From: Lachnospiraceae bacterium
Lineage (GTDB): Bacteria; Bacillota; Clostridia; Lachnospirales; Lachnospiraceae
NCBI GenBank assembly: GCA_902363665.1
Contig: CABJAW010000024.1
Span: 1-42,384, forward strand
Length of the DNA stretch: 42,384 nucleotides
Reading direction: 5' to 3'
Shown here: positions 31,197 to 40,000 of the stretch, one piece after another
Position numbering within the stretch: position 1 is the first letter of the stretch
Layout: every line of letters starts with the position of its first letter
Made by a program: the position numbers and the translations under genes
Notes under the pieces: generated by a model
Databases searched by the model: none
What the model saw: the letters and a program-made list of their open reading frames with translations, nothing else
What the model was told of the DNA's origin: nothing

Positions 31197-31901
31197 TTAT
31201 AGAACCTCCATCAGATGAAGGATATTTCTGTATCTTTTTTCCGGATTTACCATCGTACAGCGCTGGACAATCCGCCCCATCCTCCCCTTTGCAAGCTTTC
31301 TCGAAGGGTGCTCTCCCGTCAGCATGATATTGAGCAGCACCCCGACCGCATAAATATCGGCACGCCCGTCCGACTGGGACAGTCCGTACTGCTCCGGTGC
31401 GGCAAATCCGGTCGTTCCAAGAATCTGCGTATCTCCCTGCCCTGTACTTTTGTAGACTCTGGCCGCATCAAAATCGATCAGTACCGCCTCGTCTCCCCGC
31501 AGGATCACGTTGTCCGGCTTGACATCCCGGTGCACCATTCCACGCGAATGGAGTACCCACAATGCGCCACACAGCTGCCTTGTGACCTGCTTTGCCTGCG
31601 CCGCACTCAACAGCCCTCCCTCCAGGATCTCTCCAAGCGTATCACCCGGTATGTATTCTTCAAGCGCAACTGTCTGTCCGTTTTTTTCTCCGACTTCCAT
31701 GATCTGCGGCAGATTCCGGCACGATACGCCAAGCAGTTTCTGATATACCTCACCGCTCCCGGAAAAATGCCGAAAAATATAACGAGTGCCGCTTCCTCTG
31801 TGACGCACAAGAGAAACCCGGCCCCGTTCGCTTTCCTTCAGAAGCGCGATCGTATCGTACTCCCTGCTGACCGCTTCCAAAAGACTTTCGTAAATCTCCA
31901 T
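31197..31901 (-). CDS. Small atypical Hanks-type Ser/Thr protein kinase
   Basis: A 234-residue kinase domain with little else. The catalytic loop HRDVKPDN is at residues 124-131 and the APE motif (FAAPEQYG) at 167-173. Two features are unusual: the metal-binding DFG is DFD (143-145), and the position of the ATP-anchoring lysine seems to be Arg44 (RYIFRHF). The glycine-rich loop is poor (KESERGRVSLV). No membrane segment or PASTA domain is present. I use ATG 31901 (AAAGGTAG upstream); the extension to 32108 crosses the promoter area. It shares an operon with the beta-helix protein and diverges from an HTH regulator gene. It may be active with altered chemistry or be a pseudokinase. Confidence 0.85.
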   Translation of the reverse strand: MEIYESLLEAVSREYDTIALLKESERGRVSLVRHRGSGTRYIFRHFSGSGEVYQKLLGVSCRNLPQIMEVGEKNGQTVALEEYIPGDTLGEILEGGLLSAAQAKQVTRQLCGALWVLHSRGMVHRDVKPDNVILRGDEAVLIDFDAARVYKSTGQGDTQILGTTGFAAPEQYGLSQSDGRADIYAVGVLLNIMLTGEHPSRKLAKGRMGRIVQRCTMVNPEKRYRNILHLMEVL

Positions 31902-31941
31902 ATTTTCTACCTTTATCCGCACAGCACGTTTGAACGCCGCC

Positions 31942-31968
31942 GCGAAGCAGATTGCAAATATACGCTTT
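31942..31968 (-). repeat. REP-like short palindromic repeat, diverged copy F
   Basis: Complement reads AAAGCGTATATTTGC then AATCTGCTTCGC, matching the repeat core with about six changes. It lies upstream of the kinase start. Confidence 0.45.
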
Positions 31969-32122
31969 CCTGCTTTGCGCACGATTTTTTCACACGCGCT
32001 ATGCCCCGTGCATATTGTTTTTTGGAATTTTTTATAGTTTAATAGAAATAATGTGGACTTTTCTATCCACTTTGACAAGATTGTAACATACCAATTGTAA
32101 ATAATCAAATTTGAACATGGTC

Positions 32123-32148
32123 GCGAAGCGGATTGCGAATGTCTGCTT
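32123..32148 (-). repeat. REP-like short palindromic repeat, copy C
   Basis: Identical over 26 bases to copy B at 21196 but in the opposite orientation. It lies between the divergent kinase and HTH genes, close to the HTH promoter region. Confidence 0.75.
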
Positions 32149-32189
32149 CAATGATACCAATATACCAAAACTCTGTCAGGACATAATAT

Positions 32190-32615
32190 ATGGATAAGAA
32201 AAATACAGACGGCTTACAGCAGGAACTTATGGACTCAACAGATCTGTCGCAGTTTTTGTCCAGAAATCAGGAACAGTTCGTAGATAAAAGCGTCGCCGAA
32301 TTATTAAATCACTTATTTGAAAAGAAAAACATCTCCAAAGCTGTGCTTGCCAAGCAGGCCGGTATGAGCGAGATCTATCTTCATCAGATTTTTGCCGGGA
32401 GGCGGACACCTTCCAGAAATCGTCTCCTCTGCCTGTGCTACGGACTGGAAGCCAGCATTGAAGAGACCCAGGAGCTTTTGAGACTGTGCGGCATGGCCGA
32501 ACTTTACCCGAAGCTGAAACGCGACGCGATCATCTACTACGGACTGCTCCACAAACTTGATCTGTTTGTGATCAATGACAAGCTGTTTGATGAAAATGAG
32601 GATACGCTGTTTTGA
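32190..32615 (+). CDS. XRE-type helix-turn-helix protein
   Basis: A 141-residue protein with an XRE helix-turn-helix in the middle (about 45-100: SKAVLAKQAGMSEIYLHQIFAGRRTPSRNRLLCLCYGLEASIEE). The C-terminal part ends in YYGLLHKLDLFVINDKLFDENEDTLF, apparently a conserved tail. The N-terminal 35 residues are acidic (LMDSTDLSQFLSRNQEQF). It would bind DNA or act as a partner of the divergent kinase; Ser/Thr residues near the N-terminus are possible phosphorylation sites (inference). AGGAC precedes the ATG by seven bases. The gene diverges from the kinase/beta-helix operon across 288 bp and has its own terminator-like hairpin. Confidence 0.85.
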   Translation: MDKKNTDGLQQELMDSTDLSQFLSRNQEQFVDKSVAELLNHLFEKKNISKAVLAKQAGMSEIYLHQIFAGRRTPSRNRLLCLCYGLEASIEETQELLRLCGMAELYPKLKRDAIIYYGLLHKLDLFVINDKLFDENEDTLF

Positions 32616-32636
32616 AATGAATTTACATTCTTTATG

Positions 32637-32686
32637 TAAAGCGTCAGCTTTCTGTTTTTCACAGAAAACGGACGCCTTTATTTATA
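32637..32686 (+). terminator. Terminator-like hairpin after the HTH gene
   Basis: TAAAGCGTC (32637-32645) pairs with GACGCCTTTA (32671-32680; one bulge), with inner TTTCTGT/ACAGAAA. TTTATAGG follows, so the U-tract is short. Confidence 0.65.
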
Positions 32687-32933
32687 GGAAGCAGCCGGTA
32701 AAACAGTAATTCAGTCAGGTTCTGTTCACTGCCCCCTGGAAATGCATCCGGCTGCATATTCTTTTGTGATACGAGTTTTTGGGGACGATTTCGATACTTA
32801 TGCTTTATTGTATCCGATTTTTTACCTGCCGTGCATGTCTTTTTCATTCTTTCTTTTTATCAAAACAATCCTATCTGGCTGTGGTGGGTCCCCCGCTTCA
32901 CGCAGTCTGCCTCCGCATCCCGTCATTCAGTCA
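32687..32933. other. Intergenic stretch without a supported gene
   Basis: Contains GCAGCCGG (32689) and its complement CCGGCTGC (32747), a possible long-range hairpin, and pyrimidine-rich sequence. I see no gene or promoter. Confidence 0.4.
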
Positions 32934-32959
32934 AAGCGGATATTCCAGATCCGCTTCAC
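32934..32959 (+). repeat. REP-like short palindromic repeat, copy D
   Basis: AAGCGGAT, seven-base centre ATTCCAG, ATCCGCTT: a perfect 8-bp stem. It lies 45 bp after the stop of the SpoIIQ-like gene (minus strand). Confidence 0.75.
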
Positions 32960-33003
32960 TGATTGCTCATAACCGAATACAGCGCCATCGCATTTCCGGG
33001 TTC

Positions 33004-34017
33004 TCACTCCAGATACAGCACCGGATCCACCGGTTCTCCATCCTTCGTCATTGCAAAGTACACATTGCTGCCCTCTGTACTGTAATATTTCGTCGGTTCG
33101 CTGACATATCCAATCACTGCGCCGGACTCCAGCACATCTCCTTCCTTTGCCTGAAGCTCTTTCAGACCACCGTACGTCAGCTTATAGCCGTTTCCAATGT
33201 TCAGCACAAGCGTTGTCCCCGTTTCCTCATCGACATACGTCGATTCCACGATTCCCTTCGCTGCCGCAAGCACCTGGTTGCCAGTATCGCTGCCGATCAC
33301 AAGGGCCGGGTTGTATTTGTACTGGTTCAGCGTCGGGAAATAAACGCTCCCGTCCATACTGTAATCGATCAGGATCGTGCCCGCCGCCGGCCAGAGAAGT
33401 GATGCTCCCTGTGCCTCGTAGGAGACACCGTTATCCATCAGCGTCTGCTCGGAGATGATGCTTGCAGAGGCAGCTTCCGCGGCATCTGTGGTATCATTTC
33501 CATTCGTGCCGCCTGCATTTTCGCCATCGCTTCCATCCGCCGTACCTCCCGCGTTTGCGGCCGCCATAGCGTCTCCATCTGCACTTTCATTCATTCCGGC
33601 GCTGCCTGAACCCAAGCCGCTTCCATCTGATCCGTCCGCTGTGCCGTCTGCATTTGCCGTCACAGAAGCATCCGTATTTCCATCCGCTCCTGTCTGACCG
33701 TCTTCTCCGTCCGCCATGCCATCCGCATTTGCGGCCGCCAGGTCATCTGCGTTTCCATCCGCTCCATCTGCCAGCGCCTGTTCCTCATCAGATCCTTCCA
33801 ACATATCGCCCTGCATCCGGTTGTCATGTCCCGCCGTCAGGTCATCCGCCAGCGCCTGCTCTCCCGGCACTGCCTCTGTCTCCTGCTGTATTTCACTGCG
33901 CTGCGCCCGTTCCAGCGACGCAATACTGCCCAGTACAATGATTCCGGTCATGCAAAAGCCAATCGTCCAGATCGTACTTCGTTTCTCAATCAAATCCTTC
34001 AAACGTTTTCCATCCAT
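33004..34017 (-). CDS. Degenerate M23/LytM protein, SpoIIQ-like
   Basis: A 337-residue protein with a cytoplasmic start (MDGKRLKDLIEKRS), one membrane segment (IWTIGFCMTGIIVLGSIASL, about 15-34) and a long acidic low-complexity linker of Ala/Asp/Gly repeats (about 50-185; NADGTADGSDG-like). A LytM/M23 fold follows at about 200-337. The fold is seen in GNQVLAAAKGIVESTYVDEETGTTLVLNIGNGYKLTYGGL and AKEGDVLESGAVIGYV. The zinc ligands of active M23 enzymes (HxxxD, HxH) are absent: the positions read YKYNPALVIGSDTG and SNVYFAM. This matches SpoIIQ-like proteins acting as scaffolds, but a wall-binding role in vegetative cells is possible. ATG 34017 has GAGGTG 6 bases upstream. Confidence 0.8.
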   Translation of the reverse strand: MDGKRLKDLIEKRSTIWTIGFCMTGIIVLGSIASLERAQRSEIQQETEAVPGEQALADDLTAGHDNRMQGDMLEGSDEEQALADGADGNADDLAAANADGMADGEDGQTGADGNTDASVTANADGTADGSDGSGLGSGSAGMNESADGDAMAAANAGGTADGSDGENAGGTNGNDTTDAAEAASASIISEQTLMDNGVSYEAQGASLLWPAAGTILIDYSMDGSVYFPTLNQYKYNPALVIGSDTGNQVLAAAKGIVESTYVDEETGTTLVLNIGNGYKLTYGGLKELQAKEGDVLESGAVIGYVSEPTKYYSTEGSNVYFAMTKDGEPVDPVLYLE

Positions 34018-34261
34018 ATCATTCACCTCATCCATTTCCCGTGAACACTGACCTGATGCCCTGCCCACGTGTTGTCAGAACGGATCTCTTCAACCCGTTT
34101 TATTTTGCAGTCCGGCCACCAGTTTTGAGCCGGAGGATTTATTTTCCGGAGTTTTTTCGTTACTGCTTTGAACCAACCTCTCCGGTCTTTTCACTCTCTC
34201 GCCTAAAAACGGTACCCGCTGATTTACTGATAGGATTTCCAGAAACACAGCACTTATACAC
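34018..34261. other. Intergenic stretch upstream of the SpoIIQ-like gene
   Basis: Contains small GC-rich stems (CTCCGG...CCGGAG and CCGGC...GCCGG near 34110-34160) and no gene or clear promoter. Confidence 0.35.
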
Positions 34262-34308
34262 AAAAAGAAAAAAAGCCGCCGCCTCGCGATTTTTCGCGAA
34301 GCGACGAC
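34262..34308 (-). terminator. Terminator of glgP
   Basis: GCCGCCGCCTCGCGA (34275-34289) pairs with TCGCGAAGCGACGAC (34294-34308), and the minus transcript runs into a long T-rich tract (TTTTTTTCTTTTT). It lies beyond MITE copy 2. Confidence 0.88.
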
Positions 34309-34319
34309 CCTCTTATTTT

Positions 34320-34461
34320 GTAACTGTTCAGAGCCAAGCAAAATTTCATAAAACAGGCGGAAAATGCTTGCATTTTTAAGCCTGTTTTTGAAATTTTATT
34401 TGGCGGATACGCCACACCGACGAAATGCGTAGCATTTTGGAGGTTGGCTCTGAACAGTTAC
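34320..34461. repeat. 142-bp MITE-like element, copy 2
   Basis: Same 17-base terminal inverted repeats and interior as copy 1, differing by one base (CCAAGC against CCAGGC near the left end). Same orientation, again between a minus-strand stop codon (glgP) and its terminator. Confidence 0.92.
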
Positions 34462-34536
34462 CTTATTTTTTATTTTGTTCCATCTGATGACTCATAAGGA
34501 ATCTTCTTCCTTATGAAATTCCCTCATCCTGAGATT

Positions 34537-37017
34537 TTACGCCTCAAAGGTCTCCGGATCTACCTTGATCACCTCATGATCCAGATGCCAGATCTCGTCT
34601 ACGTACTGCTGAATCGTACGGTCGGATGTGAACTTTCCGCTGCATGCCATGTTGAGCATTGCCATCCTAGCCCAACGCTCTTCGTCGCGGTATGCTTCCT
34701 CTACGCGCTTCTGAGCTTCTGCGTAGGATTTGAAGTCTGCCAGGATGAAGTACGTATCTGCGCGGTCGCTGCAGTTCGTGTTCAGCAGAGAATCATAGAT
34801 CTCGCGGAACATTTCCATATCTCCGTTTGAATACTGGCCGTTAATCAGCTGCATCAGCACGCGGCGGATATCCTGGTCGTTGTTGAAGTAATCAGTCGGA
34901 TTGTAACCGCCCTCATTCTCATAGCGGATAACTTCGTCTGCACGCAGACCGAAGATGAACGCATTCTCCTCGCCTACTTCCTCAACGATCTCCACGTTTG
35001 CTCCGTCCATTGTGCCAAGTGTCGGTGCGCCGTTCAGCATGAACTTCATGTTTCCGGTACCGGATGCCTCTTTACTTGCAGTAGAAATCTGTTCAGATAC
35101 ATCTGCTGCTGCAAAGATCAGCTCTGCGTTGGATACGCGATAATCCTCGATAAATACTACCTTCAGCTTTCCATTAATGGACTTATCGTTGTTGACCACA
35201 TCTGCCACGCTGTTGATCAGCTTGATAGTCAGCTTTGCACGGCGGTAGCCTGCTGCTGCCTTTGCACCGAAAATGAATGTTCTCGGGTAGAACGGCATCT
35301 CCGGATGATCCTTGATCTGGTTGTACAGATACATAACGTGCAGGATGTTGAGCAGCTGACGCTTATACTCATGCAGACGCTTTACCTGTACATCGAAGAT
35401 GGATCGCGGATCGACATCGATTCCGTTGTGCTCCTTGATGTATTTTGCAAGACGCAGCTTGTTCTGATACTTGATGTTCATGAATTCCTGCTGAGCCTTC
35501 TTGTCATCGACATAGACTTTCATCTTTGCGATCTGCGGCAGATCTGTGATCCACTCATCGCCGATGTGCTCTGTTACCCAGTCTGCAAGCAGCGGGTTTG
35601 CATGAAGCAGGAATCTTCTCTGTGTGATACCGTTTGTCTTGTTGTTGAACTTCTCCGGCATCATCTCATAGAAATCCTTCAGCTCCTGTTTCTCCAGGAT
35701 CTCGGTGTGCAGTCTTGCAACACCGTTTACAGAGTAGCCTGCAGCGATTGCCAGGTGTGCCATCTTCACCTGTCCGTCGTAGATGATCGCCATCTTGCGG
35801 ACCTTCTCCTGGTTGCCCGGATATCTTCTCTGGATCTCCTCCACAAAGCGGCGGTTAATCTCTTCGATGATCTGGTATACACGCGGAAGCAGTCTGGAGA
35901 ACAGCTCGATCGGCCATTTTTCCAGTGCCTCAGCCATGATCGTATGGTTCGTGTAAGCACAGGTCTTAGTCGTTACCTCCCATGCCTCGTCCCATCCAAG
36001 TCCTTCCTCATCCAGAAGGATACGCATCAGCTCTGCAACTGCTACCGTCGGATGGGTATCGTTGAGCTGGAAGGTAGCCTTCTCATAAAACTTGCGGATA
36101 TCGCTGTGTGTCTTCTTATATTTTTCCACTGCTGCCTGAACACTCGCGGAAATGAAGAAATACTGCTGCTTCAGACGAAGCTCCTTGCCTGCATAGTGGT
36201 TGTCATTCGGGTAAAGAACGTCAACGATATTCTTTGCAAGGTTCTCCTGCTCAACCGCCTTCTGATAATCACCCTTATCGAAGGAATCCAGATGGAAGTC
36301 CGTGATCGCCTCTGCATCCCATACACGCAGGGTATTTACTACGTTGTTATTGTATCCAAGGATCGGCATATCAAACGGTACGGCACGTACAGACTGATAT
36401 CCTTCCTGGATAAAGTTGTTTTTCTTCTTCTCTTCATCGTACTCAACGCGCACATAGCCGCCGAATTTTACGATCTTTGCATACTCCGGACGGCGAAGCT
36501 CGAACGGATTGCCATCCTTGAGCCAGTTATCCGGTACTTCTACCTGATAGCCGTTCTCAATTTTCTGCTTGAACATTCCGTAGCGGTAACGGATACCGCA
36601 GCCGTATGCAGAATAACCAAGGGTTGCCAGAGAATCCAGGAAGCATGCTGCCAGACGGCCAAGTCCGCCGTTTCCAAGTGCTGCATCCGGCTCCTGATCC
36701 TCGATCACGTTGAGGTCAAAGCCCATCTCGTCGAGCGCTTCCTTTACTTCCTTATATGCACACAGATTGATCAGGTTGTTTCCGAGCGCACGGCCCATCA
36801 GGAATTCCATGGACATATAATATACGGTCTTCGGATCATCCATCTCATACTGCTTCTGGGTTGCCAGCCAGTTGTCAATGATTCGATCTTTTACTGCATA
36901 CGATACCGCCTGGAACAGCTGCTGCTGTGTTGCCTCATCGATCGTTTTGCGATAGAGAGTTTTCACGTTCTCCTTTACACGCTCTTTGAATCCTTCCTTG
37001 TCAAATGTCTTACTCAT
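34537..37017 (-). CDS. glgP: Glycogen/starch/alpha-glucan phosphorylase
   Basis: An 826-residue phosphorylase of full length. It frees glucose-1-phosphate from alpha-1,4-glucans with pyridoxal phosphate and phosphate. Family signs are DPKTVYYMSMEFLMGRALGNN (about 55-75), AALGNGGLGRLAACFLDS (about 110-130) and the cofactor lysine in EASGTGNMKFMLNGAP (about Lys658), followed by TLGTMDGANVEI. I start at 37017 (MSKTFDKEGF) because AAAGGAAG lies upstream; the longer frame to 37113 overlaps the end of ileS. It lies 76 bp after ileS on the same strand without an obvious promoter, so read-through is possible. No other glycogen genes are present in the window. Confidence 0.96.
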   Translation of the reverse strand: MSKTFDKEGFKERVKENVKTLYRKTIDEATQQQLFQAVSYAVKDRIIDNWLATQKQYEMDDPKTVYYMSMEFLMGRALGNNLINLCAYKEVKEALDEMGFDLNVIEDQEPDAALGNGGLGRLAACFLDSLATLGYSAYGCGIRYRYGMFKQKIENGYQVEVPDNWLKDGNPFELRRPEYAKIVKFGGYVRVEYDEEKKKNNFIQEGYQSVRAVPFDMPILGYNNNVVNTLRVWDAEAITDFHLDSFDKGDYQKAVEQENLAKNIVDVLYPNDNHYAGKELRLKQQYFFISASVQAAVEKYKKTHSDIRKFYEKATFQLNDTHPTVAVAELMRILLDEEGLGWDEAWEVTTKTCAYTNHTIMAEALEKWPIELFSRLLPRVYQIIEEINRRFVEEIQRRYPGNQEKVRKMAIIYDGQVKMAHLAIAAGYSVNGVARLHTEILEKQELKDFYEMMPEKFNNKTNGITQRRFLLHANPLLADWVTEHIGDEWITDLPQIAKMKVYVDDKKAQQEFMNIKYQNKLRLAKYIKEHNGIDVDPRSIFDVQVKRLHEYKRQLLNILHVMYLYNQIKDHPEMPFYPRTFIFGAKAAAGYRRAKLTIKLINSVADVVNNDKSINGKLKVVFIEDYRVSNAELIFAAADVSEQISTASKEASGTGNMKFMLNGAPTLGTMDGANVEIVEEVGEENAFIFGLRADEVIRYENEGGYNPTDYFNNDQDIRRVLMQLINGQYSNGDMEMFREIYDSLLNTNCSDRADTYFILADFKSYAEAQKRVEEAYRDEERWARMAMLNMACSGKFTSDRTIQQYVDEIWHLDHEVIKVDPETFEA

Positions 37018-37093
37018 CACATTCTTCCTTTCCTTCAAATGGTAGTAATCGGATCCTGTCATATAATCCTGATACTGCATCAGGGTCGGGGAG

Positions 37094-40000
37094 TTACTGC
37101 TTCTCCACGCCAAGTGTCACGGTTTCTCCGTTGATGCTCCACTCTTTGCTGTATCCAGACACGATGCCGTACTCTACCTTCACGGCAAGTACTTCATCCC
37201 TGATCTCAGACTCATATTTTTTCAGAATCGCATCTATCTTATCGTTACCCATTGCGGATACCGTTATTTTATCCATTACCTCAAAGCCGGCTTCCTTACG
37301 CATTGTCTGGATCTTGCTGACCAGCTCGCGCACAAGGCCTTCCTCGATCAGCTCCGGTGTCAGGTTTGTATCAAGCACTACGGAAACCTCTCCGTTCGCC
37401 TCACTTACACAGCCCTCTGTCTGAGCCGTCTCGATCAGAAGATCTTCCTCGCCGAGCACTACTTCCGTGCCATCTACATCAAGATGGATCGCACCGGTCG
37501 TCTTCAGCTCGTTCATCGCAGCAGCGCCATCCAGTGCCGGAAGCATCTGGCGGATCTTGCCAAGCAATTTGCCGTATTTCGGTCCGACAGTTCTCATCTG
37601 CGGCTTGAAGCTGTAGGAAATAAATCCGCTGACATCATCTGTGAAGGCAACTTCCTTGACATTCAGCTCATCGCGGATGATTGCTGCAAAATACTCCGGC
37701 AGTGCTTCCGGCGCTTTCACATACATCTTTGCAATCGGCTGACGGTTCTTAATGTTTGCCTTGTTGCGGCATGCACGGCCAAGGACTACGACCTTCAGGA
37801 CCTCATCCATTTCAGACTCCAGCTTTTTGTCGATATGTGCTTCTTCCACTGCCGGGAAATCGCACAGATGAATGCTTTCCGGAGCCTTCGGATCTACCCC
37901 GACAACGATGTTGCGGTAAATCTCCTCAGTCATGAACGGAATCATCGGAGCTGCGGCCTTGCATACAGTTACAAGTGCGGTGTACAGTGTCATGTAAGCA
38001 TTTACTTTATCCTCTTCCATGCCCTTTGCCCAGAAACGCTCACGGCTTCTTCTGACGTACCAGTTGCTCATGTCATCCACAAACTCCTCGAGCGCTCTTG
38101 CAGCCTCCGGGATACGGTAATTGCCAAGATTCTCATCAACTGCTTTTACCATGGAATTCATCTTGGAGAGCAGCCACTTGTCCATAACCGGAAGCTTATC
38201 GTAATCCAGACTGTAATCCATCGGATTGAAATTGTCAATGTTCGCGTACAGCACGAAGAATGCGTACGTATTCCACAGTGTGCCAAGGAACTTATTCTGT
38301 CCCTCCTGCACTGCCTTTCCGTGGAAACGGTTCGGCAGCCACGGTGCGCTGTTGATGTAGAAGTACCAGCGGATTGCATCTGCACCGTAAGTGGAAAGTG
38401 CATCAAACGGATCCACTGCATTTCCCTTGGATTTGCTCATCTTCTGACCGTTCTCATCCTGTACATGGCCAAGAACAATGACGTTTTCAAACGGTGCCTT
38501 GTTGAACAGCAGTGTTGAGATTGCCATCAGGGAGTAGAACCATCCTCTCGTCTGGTCTACCGCCTCAGAGATAAACTGTGCCGGGAAGTGTTTCTCAAAG
38601 TATTCTTTATTTTCAAACGGATAGTGGTACTGCGCAAACGGCATCGATCCGGAATCGAACCAGCAGTCAATTACCTCCGGTACACGGTGCATCTTCTTTC
38701 CGCACTTCGGACAGCGGATCGTCACCTTGTCAATAAATGGACGATGCAGCTCAATCTCCTCCGGGCAATCATCTGACATCTCATGCAGCTCCTGCTTGCT
38801 TCCGATCGCATGCATATGGCCGCACTCGCACTCCCAGATATTCAGCGGAGTACCCCAGTAACGGTTTCTGGAAAGACCCCAGTCCTGTACATTTTCCAGC
38901 CAGTCACCGAAACGTCCCTTTCCGATGCTCTCCGGAATCCAGTTGACCGTGTTGTTGTTGCGCACCAGATCATCGCGCACCTCGGTCATCTTGATGAACC
39001 AGGATTCACGCGCATAATAAATCAGCGGCGTATCACAGCGCCAGCAGTGCGGATAGCTGTGCTCAAACTTCGGCGCGTTGAACAGAAGTCCTCTCGCATC
39101 CAGATCCTTGATGACTTCCGGAGATACACCGTTCTCACCTTCCAGATCTTTTCTTGCGATACAGGAGTGGCCTGCCCACTTTGTTTCCTTTGTCATCATA
39201 CCGTTCTCATCGACCAGCTGCAGGAACGGAAGGTCATATTTTCTGCCGACCTTGCTGTCGTCCTCACCGAATGCCGGAGCGATATGGACGATACCGGTAC
39301 CGTCTGTCATCGTAACGTACGTGTCACACACAACATAGTACGCTTTTTTCTTCAGCTGTGCCGGGTAAAGAGCCTCATACTCTTTATACTCCAGATCTTT
39401 TCCTTTATAAGTCTCAAGGATCTCGTACGTACCCTCGCCAAGCACGGTATCAGCCAGAGCCTGTGCCAGATAGTAAACGTAATCCTCTTCTTTCATTTTT
39501 ACCTTTACGTACGTCTCATCCGGGTTTACGCAGAGCGCCACGTTGGACGGAAGGGTCCACGGTGTCGTCGTCCATGCCAGGAAGTATGCATCCTCACCGA
39601 CTACCTTGAAACGTGCTGTTGCAGAACGCTCCTTGACATCCTTATATCCCTGTGCCACCTCATGGCTGGAAAGCGGGGTGCCGCAGCGCGGGCAGTACGG
39701 AACGATCTTGTAGCCCTTGTACAGCAGCTTCTTATCCCAGATCTTCTTCAGTGCCCACCACTCAGACTCGATAAACGTGTCATGATACGTAACGTACGGA
39801 TCATCCATGTCCGCCCAGAATCCGACGGTCGCGGAAAAATCCTCCCACATTCCCTTGTATTTCCAGACGCTCTCCTTGCAGTGCTGGATAAACGGCTCCA
39901 CGCCGTACTCCTCGATCTGCTCTTTACCGTCAAGTCCAAGCATCTTCTCTACTTCCAGCTCTACCGGCAGACCATGTGTATCCCATCCTGCCTTTCTCGG

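Noticed and set aside
35305..37134. 609-codon plus-strand frame
   Set aside because: Antisense to glgP, whose frame is clearly real; the shadow arises from codon bias.
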